Shown here one piece after another: positions 52,388-60,787 of a stretch of 64,000 nt of DNA. Location: NCBI GenBank assembly GCA_035651755.1, contig DASRFA010000007.1, positions 179,377-243,376 on the forward strand, given 5' to 3'. The number at the start of each line of letters is the position of its first letter. Position 1 is the first letter of the stretch. The position numbers and the translations under genes were made by a program. This DNA is from DASRFA01 sp035651755. GTDB taxonomy: Bacteria > Desulfobacterota > Binatia > UBA12015. The notes below the pieces were generated by a model. That model had not been told where the DNA came from. It was given only the letters and a program-made list of their open reading frames with translations, and ran no database searches.

Positions 52388-55062
52388 AGCTCGACGTAGA
52401 CGCCCGAGATCGGATCGCCGCCCGGGTTCTCGTCGGCTCGCCACGGCGCGACGATCACGCGGCTCTCGGCCACGGGCGCGGGCGCGAGCGGCTCCGGCTT
52501 CTCGGCCCCGCGCAGCGCGTCCACCGTTCGCCGGAACACGCGCGCGACCGCGGCGCCCGCTCCGCCGGCCGGGCGACCGAGGAGCGGCCCGCGCACGCCT
52601 GCGACGCGCTCGTCGGCCAAGCGCGCGAGCTCCTCGGGTGACTTGCCTGCGCGATCGGCGGCCGAGAGCTGCGCCTTCTCGACCAGCACGAGCTCGGGGT
52701 GCGCCGCGAGGATGCGCGCGATCTGCGCGACCCGCTGCTCCCCGGCCGCATCGAGGCTTCCGCTGCCGGTCGGAAACGCGACCGGGTCGATCGCGAGCGC
52801 GTGCGGCGGCCCGTCGGTCCCGAAGAGGAGGCCGAGGAGCCGGAGCGGCGAGGCGATCGCCGACAGCACGGCGCGCCCGATCGCCTGCGCGACGACCGAC
52901 CCGAGGCGGAAGGTCCCCGAGCGCGGATCGCCCTCGATCGGCACCGTGAGCTCCACGTCGCCGCCGATGCCCTTCAGGAGCGAGAGCGCGACCGGCAGCG
53001 GAACGCCGGTCTCGCGCCCGATCACGTCGAGACCGGTCTGGAGGAGTGAAAGGCCGGAGAGCGTGACGCTCGTGTCGGCTCTGAAGGCGTCCGGGTGAAG
53101 CGTGCCGTCGACGCGAAGCGTGACCGTCCCGGCCTCCGCCCGGTAGCCGAGGACCGGGGCGAGGTAGGGATTCAACGTCGCCGCGGAGAGACGATCGGCG
53201 GAGATCGTCCCGGCGACGCCGGTCCCGACGCTTCGCCCGCCGAGGTCGAGCGGGCTGATCTCGTCGTGGAGGCCGCGGAGCGCGATGCGCTCGACCGCGA
53301 GCGCGGGCCAGCGGACGCCGCTCGCGGTTCCGGCGAGGCTCGAGACGCCTGCCCAGTACGCGGGCGACACCGTCTGGTCGACGAAGTCGGCGCGCCCGGA
53401 CTCGATCGCCACCTCCGCGATCGCGACCGAGAGCGGCGGCGGAAAGGCGTCCGGCTCGGACGCCTGCGAGCCCGCCGTACGGGAAGCGACGGGCTCGGCG
53501 GCCTCGGGCGTCCGCGCGGGCGAGTCCTCGGGGACCGGGGTGCGTTCGCCCGCCGGCGCGCGCTCGCCGGCCGCACCGGGAGCCGGCGCGGCCGCGCGCG
53601 GCGCCGCGAACGCGCTCAGCGGAAACGTCCCCTCGGTGCGCCGCAGGATCATCGCGTACGGATCGCGCAGCACGAGCCGAGACACCCGGAGGGCCGGCCC
53701 GCGTTCCGTTCCAGCCGCGCCGGCCTCGCGCGCGGAGTCGAGCTCGAAGTGCGCTTCCAGGCGATCGACCGCGAGCACCTCGTCGCGGCGCGCCTCGGTC
53801 GGCGGCGCGGTGTGGACCTGCTGCGCCTCGACGGTGCCGGAGACGCGCTCGCGCCCGTCGTCGTAGCGCGCGCGCAGGTGCGCGCTCGCGGTGCCGCGCG
53901 CGATCGCGAGCGGCAGGTCGGGCGCGAGCCGCCCGAGCTCGGGGAGCGACGCGCCGGCGACGTCGATCGTCACGTCCGCGCGCTCGGGCTCGACCCCGAA
54001 CGACCCGTTCGCCTCGAACGTGCCGCCCGCGATCCGACCGCTCGCCGCCAGCGCGCCCGGCCGGGCGCGCGCCAGGTCGCGCACCGCGGCGCGCTCGATG
54101 GCGACCTCCTGTCGCCGGCCGGCGCGCTCGACGAATCCCTTCGCGTTCGCGATCTCGACGCGTCCGGCGCGCCACGCCCAGTCGTGCGCGAGGTCGATCG
54201 CGACGTCGTCGGCCGCGAGGCGGGCCGCCTTCAGGTCGAGGCCCCAGTCGGTCGCGACCGCGACGTCCGACGCGCGCAGGTCGGCGGTCACGACGTGCCG
54301 CTGCTCTGCGGTGTCGAGCGCGTAGCCGACGCGACCCTCGATCGTCGCCGCGAAGGAGCGGAGCCCGTTCGGAAGCGGCAGGCGCCCTTCGCCGAAGGTC
54401 GTGCCGCCGACGTCGGCGGTCGCGGTGAGCTTCTTCCCGCCGTCGTCGGCGAGCTCGGCGATCGCCTCGGCCGCGAGCTGCGCGCCGTCGAGCGTCCCCT
54501 TCAAGGTCGCGGCGAAGGACCGCACGCCGGACGCGGCGGTCGGCACCTGGCGTGCGACCAGGCGCTCGACGTGGAGGCTCACCGGATCCGCTCGCGTCCC
54601 CGGCGGCGGGATCCCGACCAGGTCGCTGTCGCGGACGACGAGCTCGCGCACGTCCAGGCCGGATCCCGTGCCGCCCGTCGCGGGCAGCGCGAAGCCGCGA
54701 ATGGCGACGGTGCCGTCGCGCGCCTGCTCGAGCGTCGCGGCGAGGCCGCTCACGGCCACCCGATTCACGATCGGCTCGCCGCGCACCAGGCGGCGGAAGT
54801 CCGGGTCGACGTCGACGCGCGCGATCGCGGGCCCGCTGGGGTCGTCGCCGATCCGGACGCCGGTCAGCGTGACGTTCGCGCGCGGGTCGATCCACACGCC
54901 GCCGACCTCGACCGGCGCCGCGAGCGCCCGCGAGAGCGCGCCCGCGGCCCAGCGCCGCGCGAAGACGAACGCGACCAGCGCCACGACGACCGCGACGCCC
55001 GCCGCGACCGCGACGATGCGCCGCCACCGCCCCGGGCGGCGGTCTCCGGCGGGCGCCGGCAG
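52375..55062 (-). CDS. DUF748 (AsmA-like) envelope protein
   Basis: The ~895-residue product has an N-terminal transmembrane helix (VAVAAGVAVVVALVAFVF) and then a long beta-rich periplasmic part (ALSRALAAPVEVGGVWIDPR, TLTGVRIGD, LKGIGGDVELTVPI). The C-terminal region resembles OmpA-like repeats (FPTGSGSLDAAGEQRVAQIA). This is the layout of DUF748/AsmA proteins, which may carry lipids between membranes. A Pro/Ala/Glu-rich linker lies near residues 470-545. No ATG, GTG or TTG lies at the natural N-terminus; the frame is open from the upstream gene. CTG 55062 is only a guess, and GTG 54984 would cut the helix. Confidence 0.75.
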   Translation of the reverse strand: MPAPAGDRRPGRWRRIVAVAAGVAVVVALVAFVFARRWAAGALSRALAAPVEVGGVWIDPRANVTLTGVRIGDDPSGPAIARVDVDPDFRRLVRGEPIVNRVAVSGLAATLEQARDGTVAIRGFALPATGGTGSGLDVRELVVRDSDLVGIPPPGTRADPVSLHVERLVARQVPTAASGVRSFAATLKGTLDGAQLAAEAIAELADDGGKKLTATADVGGTTFGEGRLPLPNGLRSFAATIEGRVGYALDTAEQRHVVTADLRASDVAVATDWGLDLKAARLAADDVAIDLAHDWAWRAGRVEIANAKGFVERAGRRQEVAIERAAVRDLARARPGALAASGRIAGGTFEANGSFGVEPERADVTIDVAGASLPELGRLAPDLPLAIARGTASAHLRARYDDGRERVSGTVEAQQVHTAPPTEARRDEVLAVDRLEAHFELDSAREAGAAGTERGPALRVSRLVLRDPYAMILRRTEGTFPLSAFAAPRAAAPAPGAAGERAPAGERTPVPEDSPARTPEAAEPVASRTAGSQASEPDAFPPPLSVAIAEVAIESGRADFVDQTVSPAYWAGVSSLAGTASGVRWPALAVERIALRGLHDEISPLDLGGRSVGTGVAGTISADRLSAATLNPYLAPVLGYRAEAGTVTLRVDGTLHPDAFRADTSVTLSGLSLLQTGLDVIGRETGVPLPVALSLLKGIGGDVELTVPIEGDPRSGTFRLGSVVAQAIGRAVLSAIASPLRLLGLLFGTDGPPHALAIDPVAFPTGSGSLDAAGEQRVAQIARILAAHPELVLVEKAQLSAADRAGKSPEELARLADERVAGVRGPLLGRPAGGAGAAVARVFRRTVDALRGAEKPEPLAPAPVAESRVIVAPWRADENPGGDPISGVYVELQAP

Positions 55063-55064
55063 GC

Positions 55065-56255
55065 CTACCGTCCGCGCGGCAGGCCGAGCACCTGCATCGC
55101 GATGATTCCCTTCATGATCTCGGTCGTCCCCGAGGCGATGCTCGCGGCGCGCGACTGGAGGTAGCTCCGCTGGAGCCACTGGCCGAGGTCGCCGCGGCCG
55201 CTGTCCGGCGTCGCCGTGTCGAAGAGGAGGCCGTCGGGGCCGAGGACGCTCATCCCGACGAGCGGCATCGACTGCGTGATCTCGGTCCAGTGGAGCTTGA
55301 TGATCGACGCCTCCGGGCCCGGCATGCCCATGCGCAGCAGCTTGTCGAGCGTCCGCTGACAGGTCATCCGGAAGACCTCGCTCGACAGATAGATCTGCGC
55401 GAGCTCCTGGCGCAGCACGGGGTTCGCGGCGGCGCCGCGCTCGCGCGCGAACTCGATCAGCCGATCGCGGCCCTGCTTCAGCTGGATCTGCATCTCCACG
55501 ACGTAGAGGATGCCGCGCTCGTTCTGGAGCGCCGCGGTCGCGACCGGCCAGCCGCCGTGCAGCTCGCCGAGGAGGTTCTCGCGCGGCACCCGCACGTTGT
55601 CGAAGAACATCTCGTTGAAGTCGGCCTCGCCCGTCATCTGACGGAGCGGGCGGACCGACACGCCGGGGCTCCGCATGTCGACGAGGAGGCACGAGATACC
55701 GCTCGCGCGCGGCCGCTCCGGGTCCGTGCGGCAGAGCAGCATGCACCAGTCGGCGTGGTGCGCGAGGGTCGTCCACACCTTCTGGCCGTTCACGACGAAG
55801 CTGTCGCCGTCGAGGCGCGCGCTGGTGCGGAGGGAGGCGAGGTCGGATCCGGCGCCGGGCTCGGAGAAGCCGCAGCACCAGAGATCCTCGCCGGTCAGGA
55901 TGCGGGCGGCGAAGCGCGACCGCTGCGTCTCGGTCCCGTAGGCGATGAGCGGCGGTCCCACGATCCCGATCCCGAGGCTCCCGATCGCAGGCGGCGCCTG
56001 CGCGCGGCTCATCTCCTCGAGGTAGACGATCTGCTGCGGGATGGTCGTCTCGCGGCCGCCGTAGTCGCGCGGCCAGGTGATGCCGACCCAGCGCCCCGAC
56101 GCGAGCTCCGCTTGCCACGCGCGGAGGCGCACCACGCGCTCCGCCTCCGAAAGCAAGCCCAGTCGCTCCGGCGCGAGATCCGGCGTGAGGTGAGCGGCGA
56201 GCCACTCGCGCAGCTCGTCGCGGAAATCCTGCTGCGCATCGCTCACGGTATTCAC
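55065..56255 (-). CDS. acyl-CoA dehydrogenase
   Basis: A 396-residue flavoprotein. WVGITWPRDYGGRETTIPQQ is typical of the N-terminal domain. The FAD-contact block CCGFSEPGAGSDLASLRTSA and FVVNGQKVWTTLAHHADWCM are complete, and the C-terminal domain ends RAASIASGTTEIMKGIIAMQ. The residue before SGTTEI is Ala, not the MCAD-type Glu, so the catalytic base must lie elsewhere, if the enzyme is active. The GTG overlaps the dodecin stop, linking it to the small genes upstream. Substrate unknown. Confidence 0.9.
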   Translation of the reverse strand: MNTVSDAQQDFRDELREWLAAHLTPDLAPERLGLLSEAERVVRLRAWQAELASGRWVGITWPRDYGGRETTIPQQIVYLEEMSRAQAPPAIGSLGIGIVGPPLIAYGTETQRSRFAARILTGEDLWCCGFSEPGAGSDLASLRTSARLDGDSFVVNGQKVWTTLAHHADWCMLLCRTDPERPRASGISCLLVDMRSPGVSVRPLRQMTGEADFNEMFFDNVRVPRENLLGELHGGWPVATAALQNERGILYVVEMQIQLKQGRDRLIEFARERGAAANPVLRQELAQIYLSSEVFRMTCQRTLDKLLRMGMPGPEASIIKLHWTEITQSMPLVGMSVLGPDGLLFDTATPDSGRGDLGQWLQRSYLQSRAASIASGTTEIMKGIIAMQVLGLPRGR

Positions 56256-56563
56256 TTCCCCTTCTTTTTCTTCTTGCCCTTGCCGCCGCGGTCCGAGCCG
56301 CGCGCTTGCGACCCCGCGCCGCGCTCGTCCGCCGGCGTGCCGGTGAGGACGTCCTTGTCGAGCAGCCGGAAGCCGACCCGCATCTCGACCTGGAAGAGCG
56401 GCCGCGAGTTCTCGAGGATCGCGCCGCGGATGTTCGTGACCTCGAACCAGTCGAGGTTGCGGAGCGTCTGCGACGCTTTTTCGAGGCCGTTCCGCACCGC
56501 CTGCTGGATGGAGTCCGGCGACACCCCCACGATGTCGATCAACTTGTACGTGCTGTCCGGCAT
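56252..56563 (-). CDS. dodecin with lysine-rich C-terminal extension
   Basis: Residues 1-70 match dodecin, the small dodecameric flavin-binding/storage protein: YKLIDIVGVSPDSIQQAVRN, KASQTLRNLDWFEVTNIRG and FQVEMRVGFRLLD, with the flavin-stacking Trp in LDWFEV. Typical dodecins end here. This one has about 33 more residues, Gly/Ser-rich and finishing in KGKKKKKGK. The extension may bind nucleic acid or membrane; this is inference. The gene lies 16 bases after acylphosphatase and overlaps the dehydrogenase. Confidence 0.9.
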   Translation of the reverse strand: MPDSTYKLIDIVGVSPDSIQQAVRNGLEKASQTLRNLDWFEVTNIRGAILENSRPLFQVEMRVGFRLLDKDVLTGTPADERGAGSQARGSDRGGKGKKKKKGK

Positions 56564-56579
56564 GGACCGATCGCTCCTC

Positions 56580-56885
56580 TCACGTCCGGATGTCGAAGTC
56601 CGCTGGCTCGCTCTCCGGCGGCTCCTCGCGACGATCGAGCGAAGCGACGCGCGCGCCGGGCGGGCCGTGACGACACCAGTCGACGAACCCTTCTACCTGA
56701 GCGCGCGGTCCTTGGGCGAGGGCCTCGACCGAGCCGTCCGCGCGATTGCGCACCCAGCCCGTGAGCCCGCGTGCGCGCGCTTCCATGCGCGCGGCGGCTC
56801 GGAACGCGACTCCCTGCACCCGGCCGCGCACGACGATCCGCGCGCGGATGACCGAACCGGGTGGCTGCTCGTTGCTTGCCGGCAC
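56580..56885 (-). CDS. acyP: acylphosphatase
   Basis: The 101-residue enzyme hydrolyses acyl phosphates. The motif GRVQGVAFRAAARMEARARG supplies the catalytic Arg29, and GWVRNRADGSVEALAQG supplies Asn47. The alpha/beta sandwich length is normal. It heads the small minus-strand unit acyP-dodecin-acyl-CoA dehydrogenase-DUF748. Confidence 0.92.
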   Translation of the reverse strand: MPASNEQPPGSVIRARIVVRGRVQGVAFRAAARMEARARGLTGWVRNRADGSVEALAQGPRAQVEGFVDWCRHGPPGARVASLDRREEPPESEPADFDIRT

Positions 56886-56920
56886 TCGGAGCTCGTCCGA
56901 GTCGCGAGCCTACCTCCCGG

Positions 56921-57124
56921 TCAGTCGACCTTCATCACGTTCGCGGCTTGGGGGCCTTTCTCGCTCTGCGTCACCTCGAACTGCACCGTCTGGCCTTCCA
57001 CGAGCGTCTTGTAGCCGTCGCCCTGGATCGCCGAGTAGTGCACGAAGAGCTCTGGGCCGTTGTCCTGGACGATGAATCCATAGCCCTTCGAATTGTTGAA
57101 CCACTTGACGCGACCGATCGGCAT
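56921..57124 (-). CDS. cold-shock domain protein
   Basis: The 67-residue protein is a single OB-fold RNA chaperone. RNP1 is KGYGFI in VKWFNNSKGYGFIVQD, and RNP2 is LFVHYSAI. GYKTLVEGQTVQFEVTQSEK and GPQAANVMKV complete the domain. AGGAG precedes the ATG. The 212 bases upstream (57125-57336) hold no gene and may be a leader, as is common for csp genes. Confidence 0.95.
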   Translation of the reverse strand: MPIGRVKWFNNSKGYGFIVQDNGPELFVHYSAIQGDGYKTLVEGQTVQFEVTQSEKGPQAANVMKVD

Positions 57125-57336
57125 ACCAAGCTCCTGTGGTGGTGCGAAAAGCTCGAAGTCTGTGATGAGCTCCGCGGACGTTTCGGCCCGTGTATCAGAA
57201 CCCGCCGGGGCTGAACAACACGCGAACGCAAGCCCGAGCGGCCGCGCGGTGGCCGCCTGGCGCGGACTTCCGGCCGCAATGTCGGCCGTCGGCCGAGCGT
57301 GACCGGGCGGCTGCCGGCCGCGTGTTCCGGGTCGGC

Positions 57337-58677
57337 TCAGCCCTCGAGCGGCAGGTTGATCGCGTACTGGCGCTGGCCGCGCTGGACGACGACCTCGGCC
57401 GCGCTCGCGCCCCGGAGGCCCCGCACCGCCTCGCGGAAATCGGCCTCGGTCGCGATCCGCTCGCCCGCGACGGCGACCACGGCGTCGCCGGGCCGCATGC
57501 CGGCGCGGTCGGCGACGCTTCCGCGCCGGACGTCGACGATCTCGACGCCCGACCCGCGCCGCGTCCGCACGCGGAGGCCCAGGAGCCGCCAGCCCTGGTC
57601 GGCGACCTTCTCCTCGGTGAGCGCCGCCGCCGCGATCGAGACCTTGCGCGTCTCGCCGTCGCGCACGACGTCGAGCCGGAGGACCTCGCCCTGGCCGAGG
57701 GCGCCCGCCCGCGCCTCGAAGTCCGCGCGGTCGGCGATCGTGTGGCCGTCCATGGCGACGATCACGTCGCCCGTCCGGATTCCCGCGCGGTCCGCCGCGC
57801 CGTCGGGCTCGACGCCGCGAACCACGACGCCGTGACGCGCCCCGAGTCCCATCGCCGCCGCCAGCTCGGGCGTCAGGTCCTGCACGGCGATGCCGACGTC
57901 GCCGTGGCGGACGTTGCCGTAGCGGATGAGGTCGCCGACGACGCGGCGAGCGCGCGAGGCCGGGATCGCAAAGCCGATGTTCTGCGCGCCGCCGTAGATC
58001 GCGGTGTTGATGCCGACGAGCTCGCCCCGGATGTTGAGGAGCGGACCGCCGGAGTTGCCGGGATTGATCGACGCATCGGTCTGGATGAAGTCCAGGTACG
58101 CCTTGCCCTGGCTCCGGAGCGAGCGGCCGACCGCGCTCACGACGCCGGTCGTGACCGTGTGCGAGAACCCGAACGGGTTCCCGATCGCGATCACCGTCTC
58201 GCCGATCATGAGGTCGTCCGAGCGTCCGAAGTCGATCGACGGGAGATCGCGCCCGTCGATCTTGAGGACCGCGATGTCGGCGTCGCCGTCCGCGCCGACG
58301 ACCTTCGCCTCGAACTCGCGCTCGTCGGCGAGCGTGACGTGGATCTTCGCGCCTTTCGCGACGACGTGCGAATTCGTGATGACGTAGCCGTCGGGCCGGA
58401 TGATGACGCCCGAGCCGAGGCTCGTCTGGGTGTAGCGGCGCTGGCGCGGGCGGGCGTCGAAGAAGTCGCGGAAGAACTCGTCGAAGAACGGGTCCTGCCG
58501 CATGACGACGGTCTGCTCGGTCGAGATGTTCACGACCGCCGGGCTCGCGCGCTCCACGGCCCGGACCACCGGCGTCCGGCGGTCGTCGTCGTAGGGCGTG
58601 GGGGGAGCGGCCTGCGCGACGCCGGCCAGGGCCGGGATCGCGAGGAGGCATCGGACGAGCAGCGGAGCGAGCTTCAC
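57337..58677 (-). CDS. periplasmic serine endoprotease DegP/HtrA-like
   Basis: The 446-residue precursor has a signal peptide (LLVRCLLAIPALAGVAQA). The trypsin-like domain carries the triad His104 (TNSHVVAKG), Asp134 (DADIAVLKI) and Ser209 (INPGNSGGPLL). Two PDZ domains follow (~245-335 and ~345-440, with VEPDGAADRAGIRTGDVIVA and RRGSVADRAGMRPGDAVVAV). It degrades misfolded envelope proteins. The gene starts ~55 bases after speA and is followed by the cold-shock gene. Confidence 0.94.
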   Translation of the reverse strand: MKLAPLLVRCLLAIPALAGVAQAAPPTPYDDDRRTPVVRAVERASPAVVNISTEQTVVMRQDPFFDEFFRDFFDARPRQRRYTQTSLGSGVIIRPDGYVITNSHVVAKGAKIHVTLADEREFEAKVVGADGDADIAVLKIDGRDLPSIDFGRSDDLMIGETVIAIGNPFGFSHTVTTGVVSAVGRSLRSQGKAYLDFIQTDASINPGNSGGPLLNIRGELVGINTAIYGGAQNIGFAIPASRARRVVGDLIRYGNVRHGDVGIAVQDLTPELAAAMGLGARHGVVVRGVEPDGAADRAGIRTGDVIVAMDGHTIADRADFEARAGALGQGEVLRLDVVRDGETRKVSIAAAALTEEKVADQGWRLLGLRVRTRRGSGVEIVDVRRGSVADRAGMRPGDAVVAVAGERIATEADFREAVRGLRGASAAEVVVQRGQRQYAINLPLEG

Positions 58678-58732
58678 GTAGACGGAAACGGCCCGGCGGG
58701 CGCCGGGTTGCGGTCGCGGGTGCGGCCGGACG

Positions 58733-60727
58733 TCAGCCGGTCGCGGCGCGCGGCGGCGCGGCGGTCGTGGGGCTCGCCGGGGCGGCGCTCGCGGCGGGGA
58801 GCGCCGCGGTCGCGTCGACGCCGGCGTCGCGCACCTCGAGGTAGGTGTAGCCGGAAAGCCCCTGCTCGTAGCGCCGCCGGAGGCGGGCCGACTCCTCGAC
58901 CGTGATGCGGTCGTCGCGCAGCGCCACCTCGATCGCGCGGCGCGCCCGCTCGACCAGCTCGGCCTTGCTGTACTGCACGTACCCGAGGACCTCCTCGACG
59001 GAGTCGCCCTCGACGAGGTGCTCGATCTCGATGCGGTCGTTCTCGCCGAGCCGGACGTGCACGGCGTCGGTGTCGCCGAAGAGGTTGTGGAGGTCGCCCA
59101 GGATCTCCTGGTACGCGCCGACGAGGAACATGCCGATGTAGTACGGGTCTCCGTTCTGGAGCGGATGGAGCTCGAGCACGTGCTTCACGTCGCGGCGGTC
59201 GATGAAGAGGTCGACCTTGCCGTCGGAGTCGCACGTGAGGTCGGCGAAGACGCCGCGCCGGCTCGGGCGCTCGCTCAGGCGGTGGATCGGCATCGTCGGG
59301 AAGAGCTGCTTGACGGCCCAGTGGTCGGGCGCGGACTGGAAGACCGAGAAGTTGCCGTAGTACGTGTCGGCCATCGCGCGCTCGAGGCCCTCGAGCTCCT
59401 CCGGGACGTAGTCCAGCTCGCGCGCGAGGCGGAGGATCTTCTCGCAGCTCGCCCAGAAGAGCCGCTCGCAGCGGCCCCGCGCCTTGAGATCGAGGTAGCC
59501 GAGGTTGAAGCGGGTGAGCGCCTCCTCCTTCGCGGCCTGGGCGTCGTGATACGACTCGATGAGGTTCTTCCGCGTGATCGACTGCCACACCTCGTAGAGC
59601 GAGTGGACGGCCTTGTCCTCGTCGCGGCGGGGCAGGTCGGGCTGGCCGACGGGCAGCACCTGGTTCACGCCGAGGACGTTGAAGACGAGGACCGAGTGGT
59701 GCGCGACCATGGCGCGCCCGGTCTCGGTCACGATGTCGGGGTGCGGGATCTTCTTCTCGTCGCAGGCGTCCATGATCGTCGCCACGACGTCGCGCGCGTA
59801 CTCGTGGTTCGTGTAGTTCATCGACGACGGGAAGTTCGTCTGCGAGCCGTCGTAGTCGACGCCGAGGCCGCCGCCGATGTCGAGGTACTTGAGGCTTGCG
59901 CCGAGCTCGACGAGACCGACGTAGATCCGCGTCGCCTCCTGGACCGCGTCCTTGATCGCGCGGATCGCGGTGATCTGCGAGCCGACGTGGAAGTGGAGGA
60001 GCTCCAGGCAGTCGAGCATCCCGGCGCCACGGAGCTTCTCGACCGCGTCGACGATCTCGTCGGCGGTGAGGCCGAACTTGCTCCGGTCGCCCCCCGACTC
60101 GACCCAGCGCCCGGCGCCCTTCGCGGAGAGCTTGGCGCGGATCCCGATGTGCGGCCGGATGCCGAGCTCCTGCGACACGCGGATCACGAGGTCGAGCTCG
60201 TGGAAGCGGTCCATCACGATGATCGGCGTCCGGCCGAGCTTCTGCGCGAGCAGCGCGATCTCGATGTAGGCGCGATCCTTGTACCCGTTGCAGACGATGA
60301 TCGCGTCCGGGTTGTCCATGATCGGGAGGATCGCGAGCAGCTCGGGCTTGCTGCCGGCCTCGAGCCCGACGCCGTAGGCGCGCCCGAAGTCGACCACCTC
60401 CTCCACGACGTGGCGCTGCTGGTTCACCTTGATCGGGTACACGGCGCGGTGGCGGCCGCGGTACTGGTGCTCGGCGATCGCCGCGCTGAAGCACTCGCAC
60501 AGCGAGCGGATCCGGGTCGCGAGGATGTCCGAGAAGCGGATCAGGAGCGGCAGGTGGAGGCCGCGGCGCTGGAGGTCGTTGACGAGCTCCTCGAGGTCGA
60601 TCCCCGGCCCGCCGTTGCCGCGCGGGCGTACCTCGACGTGGCCGGCGGCATTGACGGTGACGAACCCCGAGCCCCAGGCGTGGACGTCATACAGGTCGAG
60701 CGCGTCCTGGATCGACCATGCCGCCAT
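58733..60727 (-). CDS. speA: biosynthetic arginine decarboxylase
   Basis: A 664-residue fold-III PLP enzyme that converts arginine to agmatine for polyamine synthesis. The PLP lysine is Lys100 in YPIKVNQQR. LEAGSKPELLAIL, FHVGSQITAI, YLDIGGGLGVDYDG and ETGRAMVAHHSVLVFNVL form the barrel. CDSDGKVDLFIDRRD and FLVGAYQEILGDLHNLFGD lie in the C-terminal domain. About 30 low-complexity Ala/Pro residues end the protein. It is a single gene between the kinase and degP. Confidence 0.96.
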   Translation of the reverse strand: MAAWSIQDALDLYDVHAWGSGFVTVNAAGHVEVRPRGNGGPGIDLEELVNDLQRRGLHLPLLIRFSDILATRIRSLCECFSAAIAEHQYRGRHRAVYPIKVNQQRHVVEEVVDFGRAYGVGLEAGSKPELLAILPIMDNPDAIIVCNGYKDRAYIEIALLAQKLGRTPIIVMDRFHELDLVIRVSQELGIRPHIGIRAKLSAKGAGRWVESGGDRSKFGLTADEIVDAVEKLRGAGMLDCLELLHFHVGSQITAIRAIKDAVQEATRIYVGLVELGASLKYLDIGGGLGVDYDGSQTNFPSSMNYTNHEYARDVVATIMDACDEKKIPHPDIVTETGRAMVAHHSVLVFNVLGVNQVLPVGQPDLPRRDEDKAVHSLYEVWQSITRKNLIESYHDAQAAKEEALTRFNLGYLDLKARGRCERLFWASCEKILRLARELDYVPEELEGLERAMADTYYGNFSVFQSAPDHWAVKQLFPTMPIHRLSERPSRRGVFADLTCDSDGKVDLFIDRRDVKHVLELHPLQNGDPYYIGMFLVGAYQEILGDLHNLFGDTDAVHVRLGENDRIEIEHLVEGDSVEEVLGYVQYSKAELVERARRAIEVALRDDRITVEESARLRRRYEQGLSGYTYLEVRDAGVDATAALPAASAAPASPTTAAPPRAATG

Positions 60728-60787
60728 CTCCGTTCGTGTATAGCGACCGTCGACCGAAGGTGCCAGGACTGCGGCCGGAATCGCCGG

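Noticed and set aside
50927..55027. 1366-codon minus-strand frame spanning nuoN, rsmI and DUF748
   Set aside because: It covers three unrelated genes in the wrong frame and is explained by GC-biased lack of stops.
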